Shown here piece after piece: positions 44,042 to 53,813 of a stretch of 64,000 bases of DNA. Position 1 is the stretch's first letter. Every line of letters starts with the position of its first letter. Source of the stretch: Microscilla marina ATCC 23134 (lineage in GTDB: Bacteria > Bacteroidota > Bacteroidia > Cytophagales > Microscillaceae); assembly GCF_000169175.1 (NCBI RefSeq), contig NZ_AAWS01000025.1:60821-124820 (forward strand), read 5' to 3'. The notes under the pieces are model-generated. The model did no database searches. It had not been told where the DNA came from and saw only the letters and a list, made by a program, of their open reading frames with translations. The position numbers and the translations under genes are program-made.

Positions 44042-46777
44042 ATGAAAACATTAGGCACAATCTTTATAATTGTTATTTTCTGGAGCCTGGCAGGGTTTAG
44101 CCAAAGCATTGCTTGGCAAGGTTTTGCTCCACCTCAATACTACCCCTTCAATATTTGCTCACCCATTGCCAACATTCCGCAGGCAAACTGCCCCAATCGC
44201 ATCTTGACCAAAGACCTGGATGGCGATGGTGACTTGGATGTAATACTAGACGCCCAGCTACATCAGCACCAGTCGAGCCAGGGACCCAAACTTGCCAAAG
44301 CTTCTGTATTTATGAATCAGGGCAAAGGTATTTTTGGTAAAGAAATTATTTTTGAAAAGCCCGATCAGTTTGCTTTTATAAGCGATGTGGCAGACCTCAA
44401 CCAAGATGGTCGCCCTGATATGGTGGTGCATCATTTCTGGAAAAATGGTTTTTGGCTTTACAAAGGGAAAGTGCCTCAGGTTTCAGTCAAATTTGCTTTC
44501 GAACCACCCCAGTTTTTTGCTACAGGTAGCCACGGAGGGGAAACTTTTTTCCTGGATTATGACCAGGATGGGAATATAGACATCGCCTCTTTTTCGTCGG
44601 GTGCTCTTGAACCGTTGGCGTTGCATTTGTTCAAAGGCAAAGGAGATGGGAGCTTTGAACTTCCTAAAAAAATACAATCTACAGTGGGCAATATCTCTAC
44701 TTATTATCAGGTATTACAGGCAGACTTAAACAATGACGGTTTGCCCGATTTTTTGGTTACTGACAAGCTTGCTCAAGTGAGCTTTTTGCAAACCAGTGCT
44801 GGACAGTTCAAAGCGACCTGGAGGCGTAGTCCGTTTAAAATGCCTTATCCAGTATTGTGCAAAACAAGCGCTGAAGGCAGCACTCAAGCTTATGTAGCTA
44901 CCCGGCAGCAGCTAAAAGTACTTGCCGCCGACTCTTTGGGAAATTTTAAACGGGTAGTGCAGCAAAGCAAGCTTTCGGTACCTATCAAACAACAGAATGA
45001 GCGGTTTGCCGTGGCTGACCTCAACCACGACGGTACAGCAGATGTATTGGGCGTGCAGCTCCGTAAAAAAGGCTTTGACCAACTATTTTTTGCTTTGCGC
45101 AATCAAGCGGGGCAGTTTTATCAACCCCACTATTTGCCTATGTTGGGCAAGGTGGACGCTAAAAAGTTTGGGTATGCTATAGCCGACCTCAACGGCGATG
45201 GCTGGCAAGATGTATTGGCCATTGTGCGGGGCATAGACGAACTGGCGGTGTGGTTGAATAAGGGTCCTCAGGCTCAAGGCAATAAGCCATTGAACCAACC
45301 TGCTTTAGACAAGCCAAGGGGCAAGCAGCAAGTATTAAGAAAGTCGGCGCAAGCCAATACCTATAAGTACTATCAAAAAAAGGTGTTATTGGATATTTCA
45401 GCCCGCCCAAATACTTATAACCGGAGCTTGTTTTTGTATGATCAGAAAATGATTCCTCACCGTTTTTTTGTGGATGGAAAAATTTATAACCTGGAAATTG
45501 CCTTGCACAAAAAACTGAACCGGGCAATTGTGGTAGCTGGGGCAAGCAGGTTAAAAATATACTTGAAAAATGTGCCCGACTCGGTCTTGAACGAAGCACA
45601 CCGTGATTGGGGCAACGCAATAGAAAATATGACCTTGGTGTACGACCAAGATCCTGCTAAAAGTTTGAACACCAACTTTTTGCCTTATACCAAACACCCC
45701 AATGCGCTCATTGATTTTCATTTAGATCATACTTTTAGGTTTGACCCTACTGAAGGCAAAAACCTATTGATGGCGGTAGAATATATACAAACCAAACCTA
45801 CTGCCAATGGGGCTGACTTTCAGGTGTTTCATAACAAAGGCGAGCGTCAAAAAGCGTATCATTATTATGTGCGGGGAAACACAGACCAAATGAGTGATCA
45901 ACTGACCGAAATGGATGGCTTGCGCCCAATGTTTACTTTTAATAACAACTTTGACCTGCGCCTGACCAAACTCAAAACCGACATCGGGCAAGACCTTAAA
46001 GCCGATTATAATAACATTGATTTGACCCTGCAAAATATCCGTATCAGAGAAGCTGATTTTGCCCAACATCCGCTCAAAATTTACCTCAAAAGTGTAGGAT
46101 CTTCCGCAATTGCTATCCAACCTATCGAGATTAAAAAAGGAAAGCTGGGTTTTTTTAGAGACACCACCATTAGTTTTTTTATTCCTGCTATCAAGCAAGG
46201 GGGTGCCTACCAGCTCAGGGCTTATGTAGCATCAGTTGACAACTTTTTGGCAAACGACACCATTCTATCACAAGTAGTAGTGAATAAAGTACCGTTGCCC
46301 TGCCAAATGAAGCTTGACCAGGTACACCCGCCTGGTGCCCAACGCCTGGGTTGGATAAGCAAGGGTACCGCCTTGAGTAGCTTGCGTCAACAGCGTCGTT
46401 ATGGCATTCGTTCGTTGGTGTTTTTGCTCCAGGCCAACAACCGCAATGCTTATGTCAAAAGTCCTGTGTTTAAGGTACGTAGCCTTGCCGATACGCTCTA
46501 CTTTAAAGCCTTTGCTACCGCTCCCAATGCCGGCAAATACCGGGCAATGGATACCGATGATGTGCTAGAGGTGAGGGTGTCGCTTGATGGAGGTAAAACC
46601 TACCAAACCATTGCAGCTTACAATCATCAAAACATCAAAGCAACTGCTCCTGTGATGCGTAAAATACCTTTAAAAAACTACGTAGGCAAAAGTATTTCGG
46701 TGGCTTTTTATGGAGTAGGAGGAGTGCGCTATGGTAAATATGAGTTGCACTTGAGCGAAGTGAGGGTAGGGGAGTGA
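44042..46777 (+). CDS. Large exported VCBS/FG-GAP repeat protein
   Basis: A protein of 911 residues with a signal peptide (MKTLGTIFIIVIFWSLAGFSQ). Calcium-binding FG-GAP repeats are plain: DLDGDGDLDVILD near 58, DLNQDGRPDMVVH near 118, DYDQDGNIDIASF near 173, DLNNDGLPDFLVT, DLNHDGTADVLGV and DLNGDGWQDVLAI. The repeats make a beta-propeller-like lectin/integrin-type module, spanning about residues 50-410. The C-terminal 500 residues are beta-rich and of unknown type and show no obvious T9SS sorting domain. It probably acts at the cell surface. Confidence 0.85.
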   Translation: MKTLGTIFIIVIFWSLAGFSQSIAWQGFAPPQYYPFNICSPIANIPQANCPNRILTKDLDGDGDLDVILDAQLHQHQSSQGPKLAKASVFMNQGKGIFGKEIIFEKPDQFAFISDVADLNQDGRPDMVVHHFWKNGFWLYKGKVPQVSVKFAFEPPQFFATGSHGGETFFLDYDQDGNIDIASFSSGALEPLALHLFKGKGDGSFELPKKIQSTVGNISTYYQVLQADLNNDGLPDFLVTDKLAQVSFLQTSAGQFKATWRRSPFKMPYPVLCKTSAEGSTQAYVATRQQLKVLAADSLGNFKRVVQQSKLSVPIKQQNERFAVADLNHDGTADVLGVQLRKKGFDQLFFALRNQAGQFYQPHYLPMLGKVDAKKFGYAIADLNGDGWQDVLAIVRGIDELAVWLNKGPQAQGNKPLNQPALDKPRGKQQVLRKSAQANTYKYYQKKVLLDISARPNTYNRSLFLYDQKMIPHRFFVDGKIYNLEIALHKKLNRAIVVAGASRLKIYLKNVPDSVLNEAHRDWGNAIENMTLVYDQDPAKSLNTNFLPYTKHPNALIDFHLDHTFRFDPTEGKNLLMAVEYIQTKPTANGADFQVFHNKGERQKAYHYYVRGNTDQMSDQLTEMDGLRPMFTFNNNFDLRLTKLKTDIGQDLKADYNNIDLTLQNIRIREADFAQHPLKIYLKSVGSSAIAIQPIEIKKGKLGFFRDTTISFFIPAIKQGGAYQLRAYVASVDNFLANDTILSQVVVNKVPLPCQMKLDQVHPPGAQRLGWISKGTALSSLRQQRRYGIRSLVFLLQANNRNAYVKSPVFKVRSLADTLYFKAFATAPNAGKYRAMDTDDVLEVRVSLDGGKTYQTIAAYNHQNIKATAPVMRKIPLKNYVGKSISVAFYGVGGVRYGKYELHLSEVRVGE

Positions 46778-46990
46778 CCACTGGTGGTGTAGCCTTTTTT
46801 GTAAACCTCAGAGGTGAAAATGCTTTGTTTTTATGCATATAAACAACTTTTTGACCTATATGTCCAAGTTGTTCTTTGGTTTTATCCCTTCCTTTGTGAC
46901 ATCAAAATTTGTAAGAGTTTGTTTAAAGTGCCTATTAAGCTCAGCTTGTTGGCTAATTTTAAACAAGCTTTAAAAAATCAAAGTAATCTT

Positions 46991-47206
46991 ATGAAGAAGT
47001 TAGCAAATTTCAAAAGTCAGGCTTTAACCAAAGCAGAAGCAAACAGTATAGTAGGGGGTAAAAAACGCCTTTATTCTTATATTGGAGAAGCGGGAGATTT
47101 AAGCATATTTAAAACCACCGAAAGAGGGATTGCTCGCAAAATGAAGAAGTATGCTGACATAGTTTTATGTGAGCCTACAGATGATGAATATTTGTGGGGA
47201 AAGTAA
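46991..47206 (+). CDS. Small double-glycine leader peptide (bacteriocin/RiPP precursor-like)
   Basis: A 71-residue peptide starting MKKLANFKSQALTKAEANSI followed by VGG at 21-23. Leaders of this kind, a short helical MKKL-type segment with L-T-x-x-E-x-x-x-I-x-GG, are cut after GG by peptidase-containing ABC exporters in Bacteroidota and other phyla. The remaining 48-residue core has one Cys and many charged residues (KKRLYSYIGEAGDL ... CEPTDDEYLWGK). An in-frame upstream ATG at 46814 exists but adds 59 residues unlike any leader. No exporter or modification enzyme is visible nearby, so an orphan precursor is likely. Confidence 0.6.
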   Translation: MKKLANFKSQALTKAEANSIVGGKKRLYSYIGEAGDLSIFKTTERGIARKMKKYADIVLCEPTDDEYLWGK

Positions 47207-47285
47207 GCGGTTTGTCTGAGAATTGTTAGTGTGGAGCTGTCTATACCTTATGAGACAGTCCCGATTTATTTCAAAAATACTTGTT

Positions 47286-48152
47286 TTACCTCAATCCCCC
47301 CGTATGCAAAGCCACTATAGTAGTGCCTGAGTCAAAATAACCTTTGCCGATCAAATCGTATAAGCCATAAAACATTTTACCAGTATAAATCCATTCTATG
47401 GGTATACGGTGCTTTTGTTGAAACTCGGCAATGAACTGCTCCAGGGCAGGCTTTTTTTTGGCGTAGCCGCCAAAGTGATAGTCAGTTATCAGGGCATAGG
47501 ACTGCCTTGTATCTGGCAGGTGTTCGTGGGCGTAGTAGACATCCAACAACTGGGCAATGTCTTGGTACAAAAACTCGCCACCCTTAAGTGCCGGAAATCC
47601 CAGTACTTGTTTTCTGGCGTCAAGGTGTGCTACCAAGCCCGCAAGCGTGCCCCCCGTGCCACAAGCTGTAGCCACTACATCAAAATCAATATTAATCTCT
47701 GGCAATATCTCGGTACATCCCTTCACCGCGAGTGCATTGGAACCTCCTTCGGGCACCAAATAAAAATCCCCAAACGTTTGACGTAATTGAGCAATTACTT
47801 CCTCCGATTTTTTATTTCGATAGGTACTTCTGTCCATATAATGCAAGTGCATGCCAGCTGTAGTGGCAAATTGGAGCGTAGGGTTTAAAGGTAAGTGCTC
47901 TTCTCCTCTTATTACGCCTATAGTCCGAAGACCAGCCTCTTTTCCGGCAGCAGCCGTGGCGTAAATATGGTTAGAATAAGCGCCCCCAAAAGTAAGCAAG
48001 GTGTTTTTTTGTTGTTGCTTGGCTGCCAGTAGGTTATACTTAAGTTTGTAACCTTTGTTGCCCGATACCTGTGGGTGAATAAGGTCAAGACGGTACACAT
48101 ATACTTTGACCTGATGGGTGTCAAAAAGTGTATCTTGGATTGGTTGTAACAT
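47286..48152 (-). CDS. PLP-dependent 1-aminocyclopropane-1-carboxylate deaminase / D-cysteine desulfhydrase family protein
   Basis: A protein of 288 residues. The PLP Lys lies in HPQVSGNKGYKLKYN (GNK-x-x-K typical of the family), followed by LLTFGGAYSNHIYATAAAGK and a phosphate-binding ATACGTGGTLAG. Size is slightly shorter than the usual 320-340. Members deaminate ACC or release sulfide from D-cysteine; which is not decidable here. It converges with the double-glycine peptide gene across an 80-bp gap. Confidence 0.85.
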   Translation of the reverse strand: MLQPIQDTLFDTHQVKVYVYRLDLIHPQVSGNKGYKLKYNLLAAKQQQKNTLLTFGGAYSNHIYATAAAGKEAGLRTIGVIRGEEHLPLNPTLQFATTAGMHLHYMDRSTYRNKKSEEVIAQLRQTFGDFYLVPEGGSNALAVKGCTEILPEINIDFDVVATACGTGGTLAGLVAHLDARKQVLGFPALKGGEFLYQDIAQLLDVYYAHEHLPDTRQSYALITDYHFGGYAKKKPALEQFIAEFQQKHRIPIEWIYTGKMFYGLYDLIGKGYFDSGTTIVALHTGGLR

Positions 48153-48179
48153 CGATTGGTTGCTTATTGCGGTACTTGA

Positions 48180-49091
48180 TTAATTGGCTGCCTGGGGTTT
48201 TCGGGGAGGTTTTTTCATAATTTCTTCTTTGTTAACCAAAAAACCAAAAATAGCCGCTGAGAAAAAGGTAAATAAGGCATATACTGCCGATGGAATTGCC
48301 ATGCGTTGGTTTTCTAATAAAGAGGTGGCAACAAAAATCGCTAGTCCGGTATTTTGCAGTCCTACTTCTACTGCTATAGTGATTTGGTTTTTCTTGATCA
48401 ACCCAAAAGCCTTGGCGATATAGTAACCAATGAACATGCCGCCCAGGTTAAGTATAAGACAAGGGATGATCACGGTAAGGTATTCATGAAATGTAATGGG
48501 AACGGCGTTTTCTTTCTTTTCTAAAAAAATAGAACCAATCATCATAAGTGCCAGCGAAATAGGCATAATCACTCTCAGTGGTTTTTCCAGACTTTCGGCA
48601 AACAACTTATGCTGTTGGTGAATAATAACCCCTACTACACAAGGCAATACAGTAATGAGCAATACCCTGATAAGCGTACCCCAAAAGTCTAACGCAATCT
48701 CTTTGCTGTCGCCAATGAAATAGTGTAGGGCAATTCCTACAATGGCTGGAATAGTAAAAATAGTAATAAAACTGTTTACCGTGGTCATAGACACCGACAA
48801 AGCCACATTGCCTTTGAGCAAGTGAGTAATTAAGTTAGATACGGCACCACCCGGACAGGCAGCTATCAACACCAAGCCTACCTTAAGTTCGTCAGACAAA
48901 CCCGATAGTTGAGCCACCAACATGGCAAACAGGGGAAGAATGATCATTTGACTTAACAAGCCCAGTATAACCGCTTTGGGTTGCAAAAATATATTTCTGA
49001 AATCGCGCATGGTCAGCGAAAGCCCCATGCCTAACATAATGAGGGCAAGCGTAATGGGTAATAGGTAGTTAGAAAATATTTGGGTCTCCAT
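48180..49091 (-). CDS. Bile acid:sodium symporter (BASS)-family transporter
   Basis: A protein of 303 residues with nine to ten hydrophobic helices. The conserved core KVGLVLIAACPGGAVSNLITHLLKGNVALSVSMT is diagnostic of BASS carriers (the 'CPGG-xSN' motif), and EVGLQNTGLAIFVATSLL corresponds to the 'E-G-x-Q-N' second crossover. Bacterial members carry organic anions such as pantoate or bile acids with Na+. It is 27 bp upstream of the deaminase gene on the same strand and may be co-transcribed with it. Confidence 0.92.
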   Translation of the reverse strand: METQIFSNYLLPITLALIMLGMGLSLTMRDFRNIFLQPKAVILGLLSQMIILPLFAMLVAQLSGLSDELKVGLVLIAACPGGAVSNLITHLLKGNVALSVSMTTVNSFITIFTIPAIVGIALHYFIGDSKEIALDFWGTLIRVLLITVLPCVVGVIIHQQHKLFAESLEKPLRVIMPISLALMMIGSIFLEKKENAVPITFHEYLTVIIPCLILNLGGMFIGYYIAKAFGLIKKNQITIAVEVGLQNTGLAIFVATSLLENQRMAIPSAVYALFTFFSAAIFGFLVNKEEIMKKPPRKPQAAN

Positions 49092-49178
49092 TCAGTGTCA
49101 AATATTGAGTGCCTGTTTGTTTTTTAATCTGAGTTAATCCGTACAAACTTAGGAAAAAAAAGTTCGGGAAATGATGAA

Positions 49179-50060
49179 CTAATTGTTTTTTTCATCGCTC
49201 TGTTTGGGTTTCATGTGCAAGGTTCTTATTGGGAACGGAATATTGATATCGCTTTTGCGGTATGCCTCTGTAATGGCCATAATCGCTTGAGCAATGGCAT
49301 TGTTATGATCACTCTCTTCGCTTCTTCCGATCCAAAAACGGAGCGTAAAAGTAATAGAACTGCCTCCAAACTCATTAAAATCTATAATGATTCCGCCTTT
49401 GCTGGTATCTACTACCGATAACTGTTTGATAGTCTTTACTGTTACCTCCTTTACTTTGCCCAGGTCTGACCCATAATCTACCCCTATGGTGAGGTTAACC
49501 CTTCTCTTTCGTACCAGGCTATAGTTAGTCAGTGGGTTTTGAATGATCATCTTAGAAGGCAGAATGATATCTTGACCATCAAGATCTTCAATCATGACAG
49601 TACGCAGGTTTATTTCTTTTACATGTCCTTGATAATCATTGGTTTTGATCAGGTCGCCTAATACAAATGGTTTTTGGGTAACAATGAAGAAACCCGAAAT
49701 AAAGTTGGTGGCAAGGTCTTGAAACGCAAAACTGAGCGCCAAGCCTACTACTCCGGCACCCGCCAACAATGAGGTAACCGCCTTGCTGAGGTCTAGCACA
49801 TTTAAAGCAACAAATATCCCCACAAGCTCAATAGTGATAAATAGCAGCTGTACCAGTACACTATTGATGGTAGAACTGTCAGAAAATTTAGCGAATATCC
49901 GAAGGCTTATTCTTTTTGCAAACTTGGCAATCTGATGAAAAACAAACATTACCAGAAGAGCAAGTAAAAAATTGGGTAAAAATTTTACAAATACCTCGAA
50001 CCACAGATTGAGTTCTTTGAGAATGATTGTATAAGCCTCTGAAATTAATGATAAAAACAT
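49179..50060 (-). CDS. MscS-family small-conductance mechanosensitive channel
   Basis: A protein of 293 residues. Three N-terminal helices end in the pore-lining TM3, LLAGAGVVGLALSFAFQDLATNFISGFFIVT, followed by the beta domain segment FVLGDLIKTNDYQGHVKEINLRTVMI and ILPSKMIIQNPLTNYS. It opens under membrane tension and releases osmolytes in hypo-osmotic shock. Length is standard for an MscS. It is single, read leftward, with a 654-bp gap upstream. Confidence 0.93.
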   Translation of the reverse strand: MFLSLISEAYTIILKELNLWFEVFVKFLPNFLLALLVMFVFHQIAKFAKRISLRIFAKFSDSSTINSVLVQLLFITIELVGIFVALNVLDLSKAVTSLLAGAGVVGLALSFAFQDLATNFISGFFIVTQKPFVLGDLIKTNDYQGHVKEINLRTVMIEDLDGQDIILPSKMIIQNPLTNYSLVRKRRVNLTIGVDYGSDLGKVKEVTVKTIKQLSVVDTSKGGIIIDFNEFGGSSITFTLRFWIGRSEESDHNNAIAQAIMAITEAYRKSDINIPFPIRTLHMKPKQSDEKNN

Positions 50061-50714
50061 TTGACTACTTTTAATAATTACAAACTGGCTGGCTATATGC
50101 CAGCACGCTATACTATATAAGTTATATTCTGATTTTTATTAAATAAGATGATTTTATTAGAAACCTGATTCGTGGGTGAACCTGTTTTTCATAATTTTGT
50201 ATTGAAAAAACTTACTCAAATAAGTATTTCATACTGTTTCGACTAAAAACACTTCCACTTAGTCTGCTTGTTTTATACCTTTGTAGCACAAAGACTGATT
50301 AATTGTAGTATCAAAATAATACTACTTCCATTGACCTCAATTATTTCCAGATTACAAAGCTTATTTTTAAATATCTTAATACGAATTATAATGATTAATA
50401 TTCCCACACCCACAAACACTGTTTACGCTTCTTTATCTGTTACCCCCTTTCTGGTAATTGCCAGCGAGTATTCTCCACCCCAGGTTCCCTCAGGGTAAGC
50501 CATCTTTTTCGGCAGTAGCTATATGCCTGTTGCCCTTTAAATGATGGTAAATTTGCTTACTTAATTTTTTTAAAACAACATTTTCAAAAATATATTGTTT
50601 TGAGCATATTCGATATGCTTGTACACTACAATTTTGCCTGATAGTACGACTAAAGGCAATTGACCCAACAAAACTAACCCCCTATTCCATACTTATTTTA
50701 AATATCTATAAAAA
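50061..50714. other. AT-rich gene-free region between divergent genes
   Basis: It separates the leftward mscS-like gene from the rightward Ig-like protein gene. TACCTTTG at 50276-50283 could be a -7 box, but no TTG stands at the proper distance. The short frame at 50268-50498 has no recognisable features and is not called. No repeat was seen. Confidence 0.5.
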
Positions 50715-51260
50715 ATGAAGAATATTTTTGCAAAACTTCGCCCCTTTATTGTAATACTTGCCTCAGTAGCTTTTCTAAATACAGCACAGGCTCAGGTAGC
50801 TTCACCAGACAAACAACTGCTAAAAGCAAGTAGCAAGTCTACCCCTGAATTGAGTCTGGTAACCAAAAATAAAGCAAACAGCACTGACAAAAAAGCCCCC
50901 AGAGTTGTTCTAAACCTTCATAAGCCCAAGTTAGAGGTTTTTAATCATACCTTAAGAATATTGGTAAAATGCGACAAGAATGAGTTTTTGCTTACAGGCA
51001 AGGTAGAAGACAAAGTATCGGGTGTAGCATCGGTTATTGTAGATGGTAAAAGAGTAAATGTAGATGCTTATGGTAGTTTTCAGACACGCATTCGCCTTAC
51101 CCAAAAATACAATGTAATAAGTATAATTGCCAACGACCACAGCGGAAACCAGGTAATCAAAGAACTAGCCATCAAAACTACTACTCCTGCGGCTAAGGTA
51201 GCTACTCACGCAAATACCAACAACAGCGAACCTAATGCTGCGGAGCGTTGGGTAAAATAA
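50715..51260 (+). CDS. Exported Ig-like (glucodextranase-B-type) domain protein
   Basis: A protein of 181 residues. A signal peptide (FIVILASVAFLNTAQAQ) is followed by a polar stretch and one beta-sandwich domain: FLLTGKVEDKVSGVASVIVD, then GKRVNVDAYGSFQTRIRL, then YNVISIIANDHSGNQVIKEL (about 97-155). The order 'G-V-D-SG-v-sV-V-nG-...-G-F-...-L-G-N-I-V-A-D-x-aGN' is typical of glucodextranase_B/Ig-like modules found fused to CHAT or TPR proteins in Bacteroidota. The tail (TTPAAKVATHANTNNS) is low-complexity. Confidence 0.7.
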   Translation: MKNIFAKLRPFIVILASVAFLNTAQAQVASPDKQLLKASSKSTPELSLVTKNKANSTDKKAPRVVLNLHKPKLEVFNHTLRILVKCDKNEFLLTGKVEDKVSGVASVIVDGKRVNVDAYGSFQTRIRLTQKYNVISIIANDHSGNQVIKELAIKTTTPAAKVATHANTNNSEPNAAERWVK

Positions 51261-51409
51261 TCTTTTTGTTCATTGAATGGATAATGAGATAAATTTCAAA
51301 CCATAGCAAGTTTCTGTAACAATATTATAAGTCAACTTCCTGTATGTTAATCAGGGTTTTCTGCACAATGTCAAAAGTAGAAAGCCCTGTATTTTTTTTA
51401 AAAGCTCCC

Positions 51410-51603
51410 CTTAGGAATAGTACCAAAATAAATTTACATTTTTAACGTCATCTTTCGCTGACAGAATTCGTTAAAAAAACTTGCCGTAGCGCTGCTATGC
51501 CGCCGTCCCGCAGGGCTGGCTCAACATCCACTGGATATTGCCTCTACTGCCAACAAAATATTTTGGCGTTACTATAGAACTTTATTTTTACACCATCCCT
51601 TAG
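51410..51603 (+). mobile_element. MITE-like element, family 3 copy A (194 bp)
   Basis: The left end cttaggaatagtaccaaaat (51410 onwards) and the right end, when reversed, ctaagggatggtgtaaaaat, are imperfect terminal inverted repeats. The interior includes tttcgctgacagaattcg, gtagcgctgctatg and ggctggctcaacatccactg. The whole element occurs again in reverse orientation at 59848-60040 with only about five base differences in 190. There is no coding frame. The flanking remainder of 51261-51978 has no gene. Confidence 0.85.
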
Positions 51604-51978
51604 TGTCTCCACAAGCGTGTTTATAACAAAAAACAGTTCTGTTTCTATCCCATTCTTTTGTATAAAGGTATGGTCAGGGTGGTGGGTATTGTCATTACTT
51701 GCAACCACCCAATAACAACAACCCTAACAATAGCAATTTAAAGCGTTTGTCATACTTGTTCAACAAGTGCTTAAAGCAATGCCATCTGTTGTGCAAGACA
51801 AGTAATAGTGCTTGCTGCAAGTATCATTATTTTGCTTTTTCAGGTAAAATTAGACGAGTCTGGCGGCATTATTGGGTGTTGATAAATGCAAGCAAATGTA
51901 ATAAGAAAGCCTGAACAGTTTTCCATTGCGGGCAAAAGTGACTTTTTATACAACACCTTACGCTATTTTTGCTGATCT

Positions 51979-53019
51979 ATGACTCATTGGCGCAACTTTT
52001 TTTATTCATCGGATGGCAACTCCGAAGAAGGCAACTACCTACTCAAAATAAAGCAATTACTAAAGACCAGAGACAAGGTAAACATTGACTTGGCTTTTCA
52101 GCTGCTGCGAAGCATAGAACAACCCGCCTACATCACATTACATCGTTTATTGAAAGCAACTGATTTGAACAAAACAATGGGTTTGTATTTTGAGCAGGGA
52201 GCTTTTAGGTTTTTACCCTTTCGGGGCAATAGTTTGTCGCTGTCAGGATGCGATGTACAAGCTTTTCCTTCCGAATTATCACCTGTTGCGTATCTACGCC
52301 ATTTATACTTTTCATTTAACCCTATTGATGCTCTACCCGACAGTATTACCGATTTACCCTTGCTACAAACTCTAGATCTTACCCACACCAGACTTACTAC
52401 CTTGCCTACGCCTTTGTCGCAACTCCAGCACCTAAAATCATTATTTTTGCATGGCACCCAAATACAAGATATTTCGTGGTTGGTCAATATGCCACAACTC
52501 CGGTATTTGTCGCTTACCCGTGCCCAATCATTTTTACTCACCCCCGAAGTCATCAGGCAATGTCCCCAACTCAAAAGTGTGTATGTATACGATGCTTACT
52601 CAGATATTCCCGAAGTAGTTGCCAAGTTACCTTGTGTCAAGCCGTATCAAAACTTTTTTATTTATGATGAGGAAGGTGACCAGTGCTTTTTAAAATTTGA
52701 TATTTACAAACAAGAGTTTGCCATTCAAATTGGTTATTGGGGCAATCGAGTGATTTCGGCTATGGAGTGGGCTATATTTGAGCGTTGGTTGGGTATGTAT
52801 GCCTTGAACCCATTGCCCGAAACCCGGGTCAAGGTGTGGTATTACTACCAGGATAATATAGGAGGGTGGCAAATATTAATGCGATTGCTTGAAGCGGTGG
52901 AAAAAAGTAGTCAAATAAAAATACTGTGGGCTTGCGATGACGCCAATGTAGATGGATGGGAAATGATGGAGGTATTGGTGGATGACTATGCTATTAGCAT
53001 AGAGCCTTCCGATTTTTGA
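51979..53019 (+). CDS. Leucine-rich repeat protein
   Basis: A protein of 346 residues. The first 80 residues are helical; residues about 80-200 contain leucine-rich repeats of about 23 residues (LSGCDVQAFPSELSPVAYL, LYFSFNPIDALPDSITDLP, LDLTHTRLTTLPTPLSQLQ, LFLHGTQIQDISWLVNMPQ). The C-terminal 140 residues are a separate mixed domain with many Trp and Tyr (YWGNRVISAMEWAIFERWLG). No signal peptide is present, so it is probably cytoplasmic and scaffold-like. A TATTTTTG box at 51964-51971 lies only eight bases before the start codon. It ends in a strong hairpin terminator. Confidence 0.75.
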   Translation: MTHWRNFFYSSDGNSEEGNYLLKIKQLLKTRDKVNIDLAFQLLRSIEQPAYITLHRLLKATDLNKTMGLYFEQGAFRFLPFRGNSLSLSGCDVQAFPSELSPVAYLRHLYFSFNPIDALPDSITDLPLLQTLDLTHTRLTTLPTPLSQLQHLKSLFLHGTQIQDISWLVNMPQLRYLSLTRAQSFLLTPEVIRQCPQLKSVYVYDAYSDIPEVVAKLPCVKPYQNFFIYDEEGDQCFLKFDIYKQEFAIQIGYWGNRVISAMEWAIFERWLGMYALNPLPETRVKVWYYYQDNIGGWQILMRLLEAVEKSSQIKILWACDDANVDGWEMMEVLVDDYAISIEPSDF

Positions 53020-53034
53020 TGGGTGTATTGCATA

Positions 53035-53064
53035 AAACCAGGTGAAAGATACCTGGTTTTTTCT
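53035..53064 (+). terminator. Terminator between LRR gene and receiver-domain gene
   Basis: aaaccaggt (53035-53043) pairs with acctggttt (53051-53059) around gaaagat; a T run follows. Confidence 0.82.
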
Positions 53065-53448
53065 TTATAATACTTCTTTAAGTTGGTTAGCCCTGAGTGG
53101 TTTTGCCAATACTCCTGATACAAAATCGAGTGATTGGTGCGAAGGGGCTACCTCTTGAGATGCTTCTGTGATGATGAGTATTTTGGTGTTGGGGTGGTTT
53201 GCATAATATTTTTGCTCATAAGCTTTCAAAAAATCTGCGCCATTGCCCAGCGACATACGCCAGTCAAGGGTAATAAGGTCGGGAAATTGAGCCGCTTTGT
53301 CCATTTCAGCCAAAAACTCCAGCGCAGTAGTTCCGCTCATTTTAAAATTTACATTATTACACCCTGTAATCGTGCTAAAAATTTTGTGATTGACTTTGAT
53401 AAAAGTCTTGTCATCATCTATAATTAAAATATGGTGATAGTCAGTCAT
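53065..53448 (-). CDS. Single-domain response regulator (receiver, CheY-like)
   Basis: A protein of 127 residues that is a whole receiver domain and nothing else. The acidic pair is Asp11/Asp12 in LIIDDDKTF, the phospho-acceptor is Asp62 in ITLDWRM, the switch Thr is Thr94 in IITEAS, and Lys116 in AKPL completes the active site. Single-domain regulators usually pass phosphoryl groups between kinases or bind an effector. No histidine kinase is visible in this window. It converges on the LRR gene, and the next leftward gene (an EAD11 protein) lies 366 bp upstream. Confidence 0.92.
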   Translation of the reverse strand: MTDYHHILIIDDDKTFIKVNHKIFSTITGCNNVNFKMSGTTALEFLAEMDKAAQFPDLITLDWRMSLGNGADFLKAYEQKYYANHPNTKILIITEASQEVAPSHQSLDFVSGVLAKPLRANQLKEVL

Positions 53449-53813
53449 ATTGCCTTGGATGTTTTAGTGAATTCTCTTTTAATTTAACACATGTTTGGCA
53501 TAAACCTGTGTTTTGGGTTTAATACCTCAGGCTTGGTATGTAAGTTCTTTTTGAACAGGCAGTTTTTTGTGGATTACTTATTTAACATAATTATTTGTTA
53601 TGGATAAAAAAAACTTTTCACCTCATAAAATATGAAAAGTAAATAGTAAAAAATGACAAATAGGGGGTATAACTACTTAAAAATAGGTAATAGTAATTAA
53701 AATTTTACTATGTAGTGTTTTTATAAAATGTGGTATCATTGAGTGCTAATAAATTGGGTATACATAGAAACAGGCAAAGGAGGGTAACCTTCACAAAGTT
53801 ACCCATAGATAGA
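53449..53813. other. AT-rich gene-free region
   Basis: This stretch separates the receiver gene from the EAD11 protein gene on the same strand. It is very AT-rich (for example ggataaaaaaaacttttc near 53600) and shows no hairpin, repeat or coding frame. Confidence 0.5.

Noticed and set aside
50268..50498. Short rightward reading frame of 76 codons
   Set aside because: Hydrophobic but without signal or conserved pattern, and it lies in very AT-rich upstream DNA; chance frame more likely.
51699..51914. Frame of 71 codons beginning MQPPNNNNPNNSN
   Set aside because: Low-complexity Asn run followed by a Cys-rich stretch with no family resemblance; lies in the gene-free region beside a MITE-like element.
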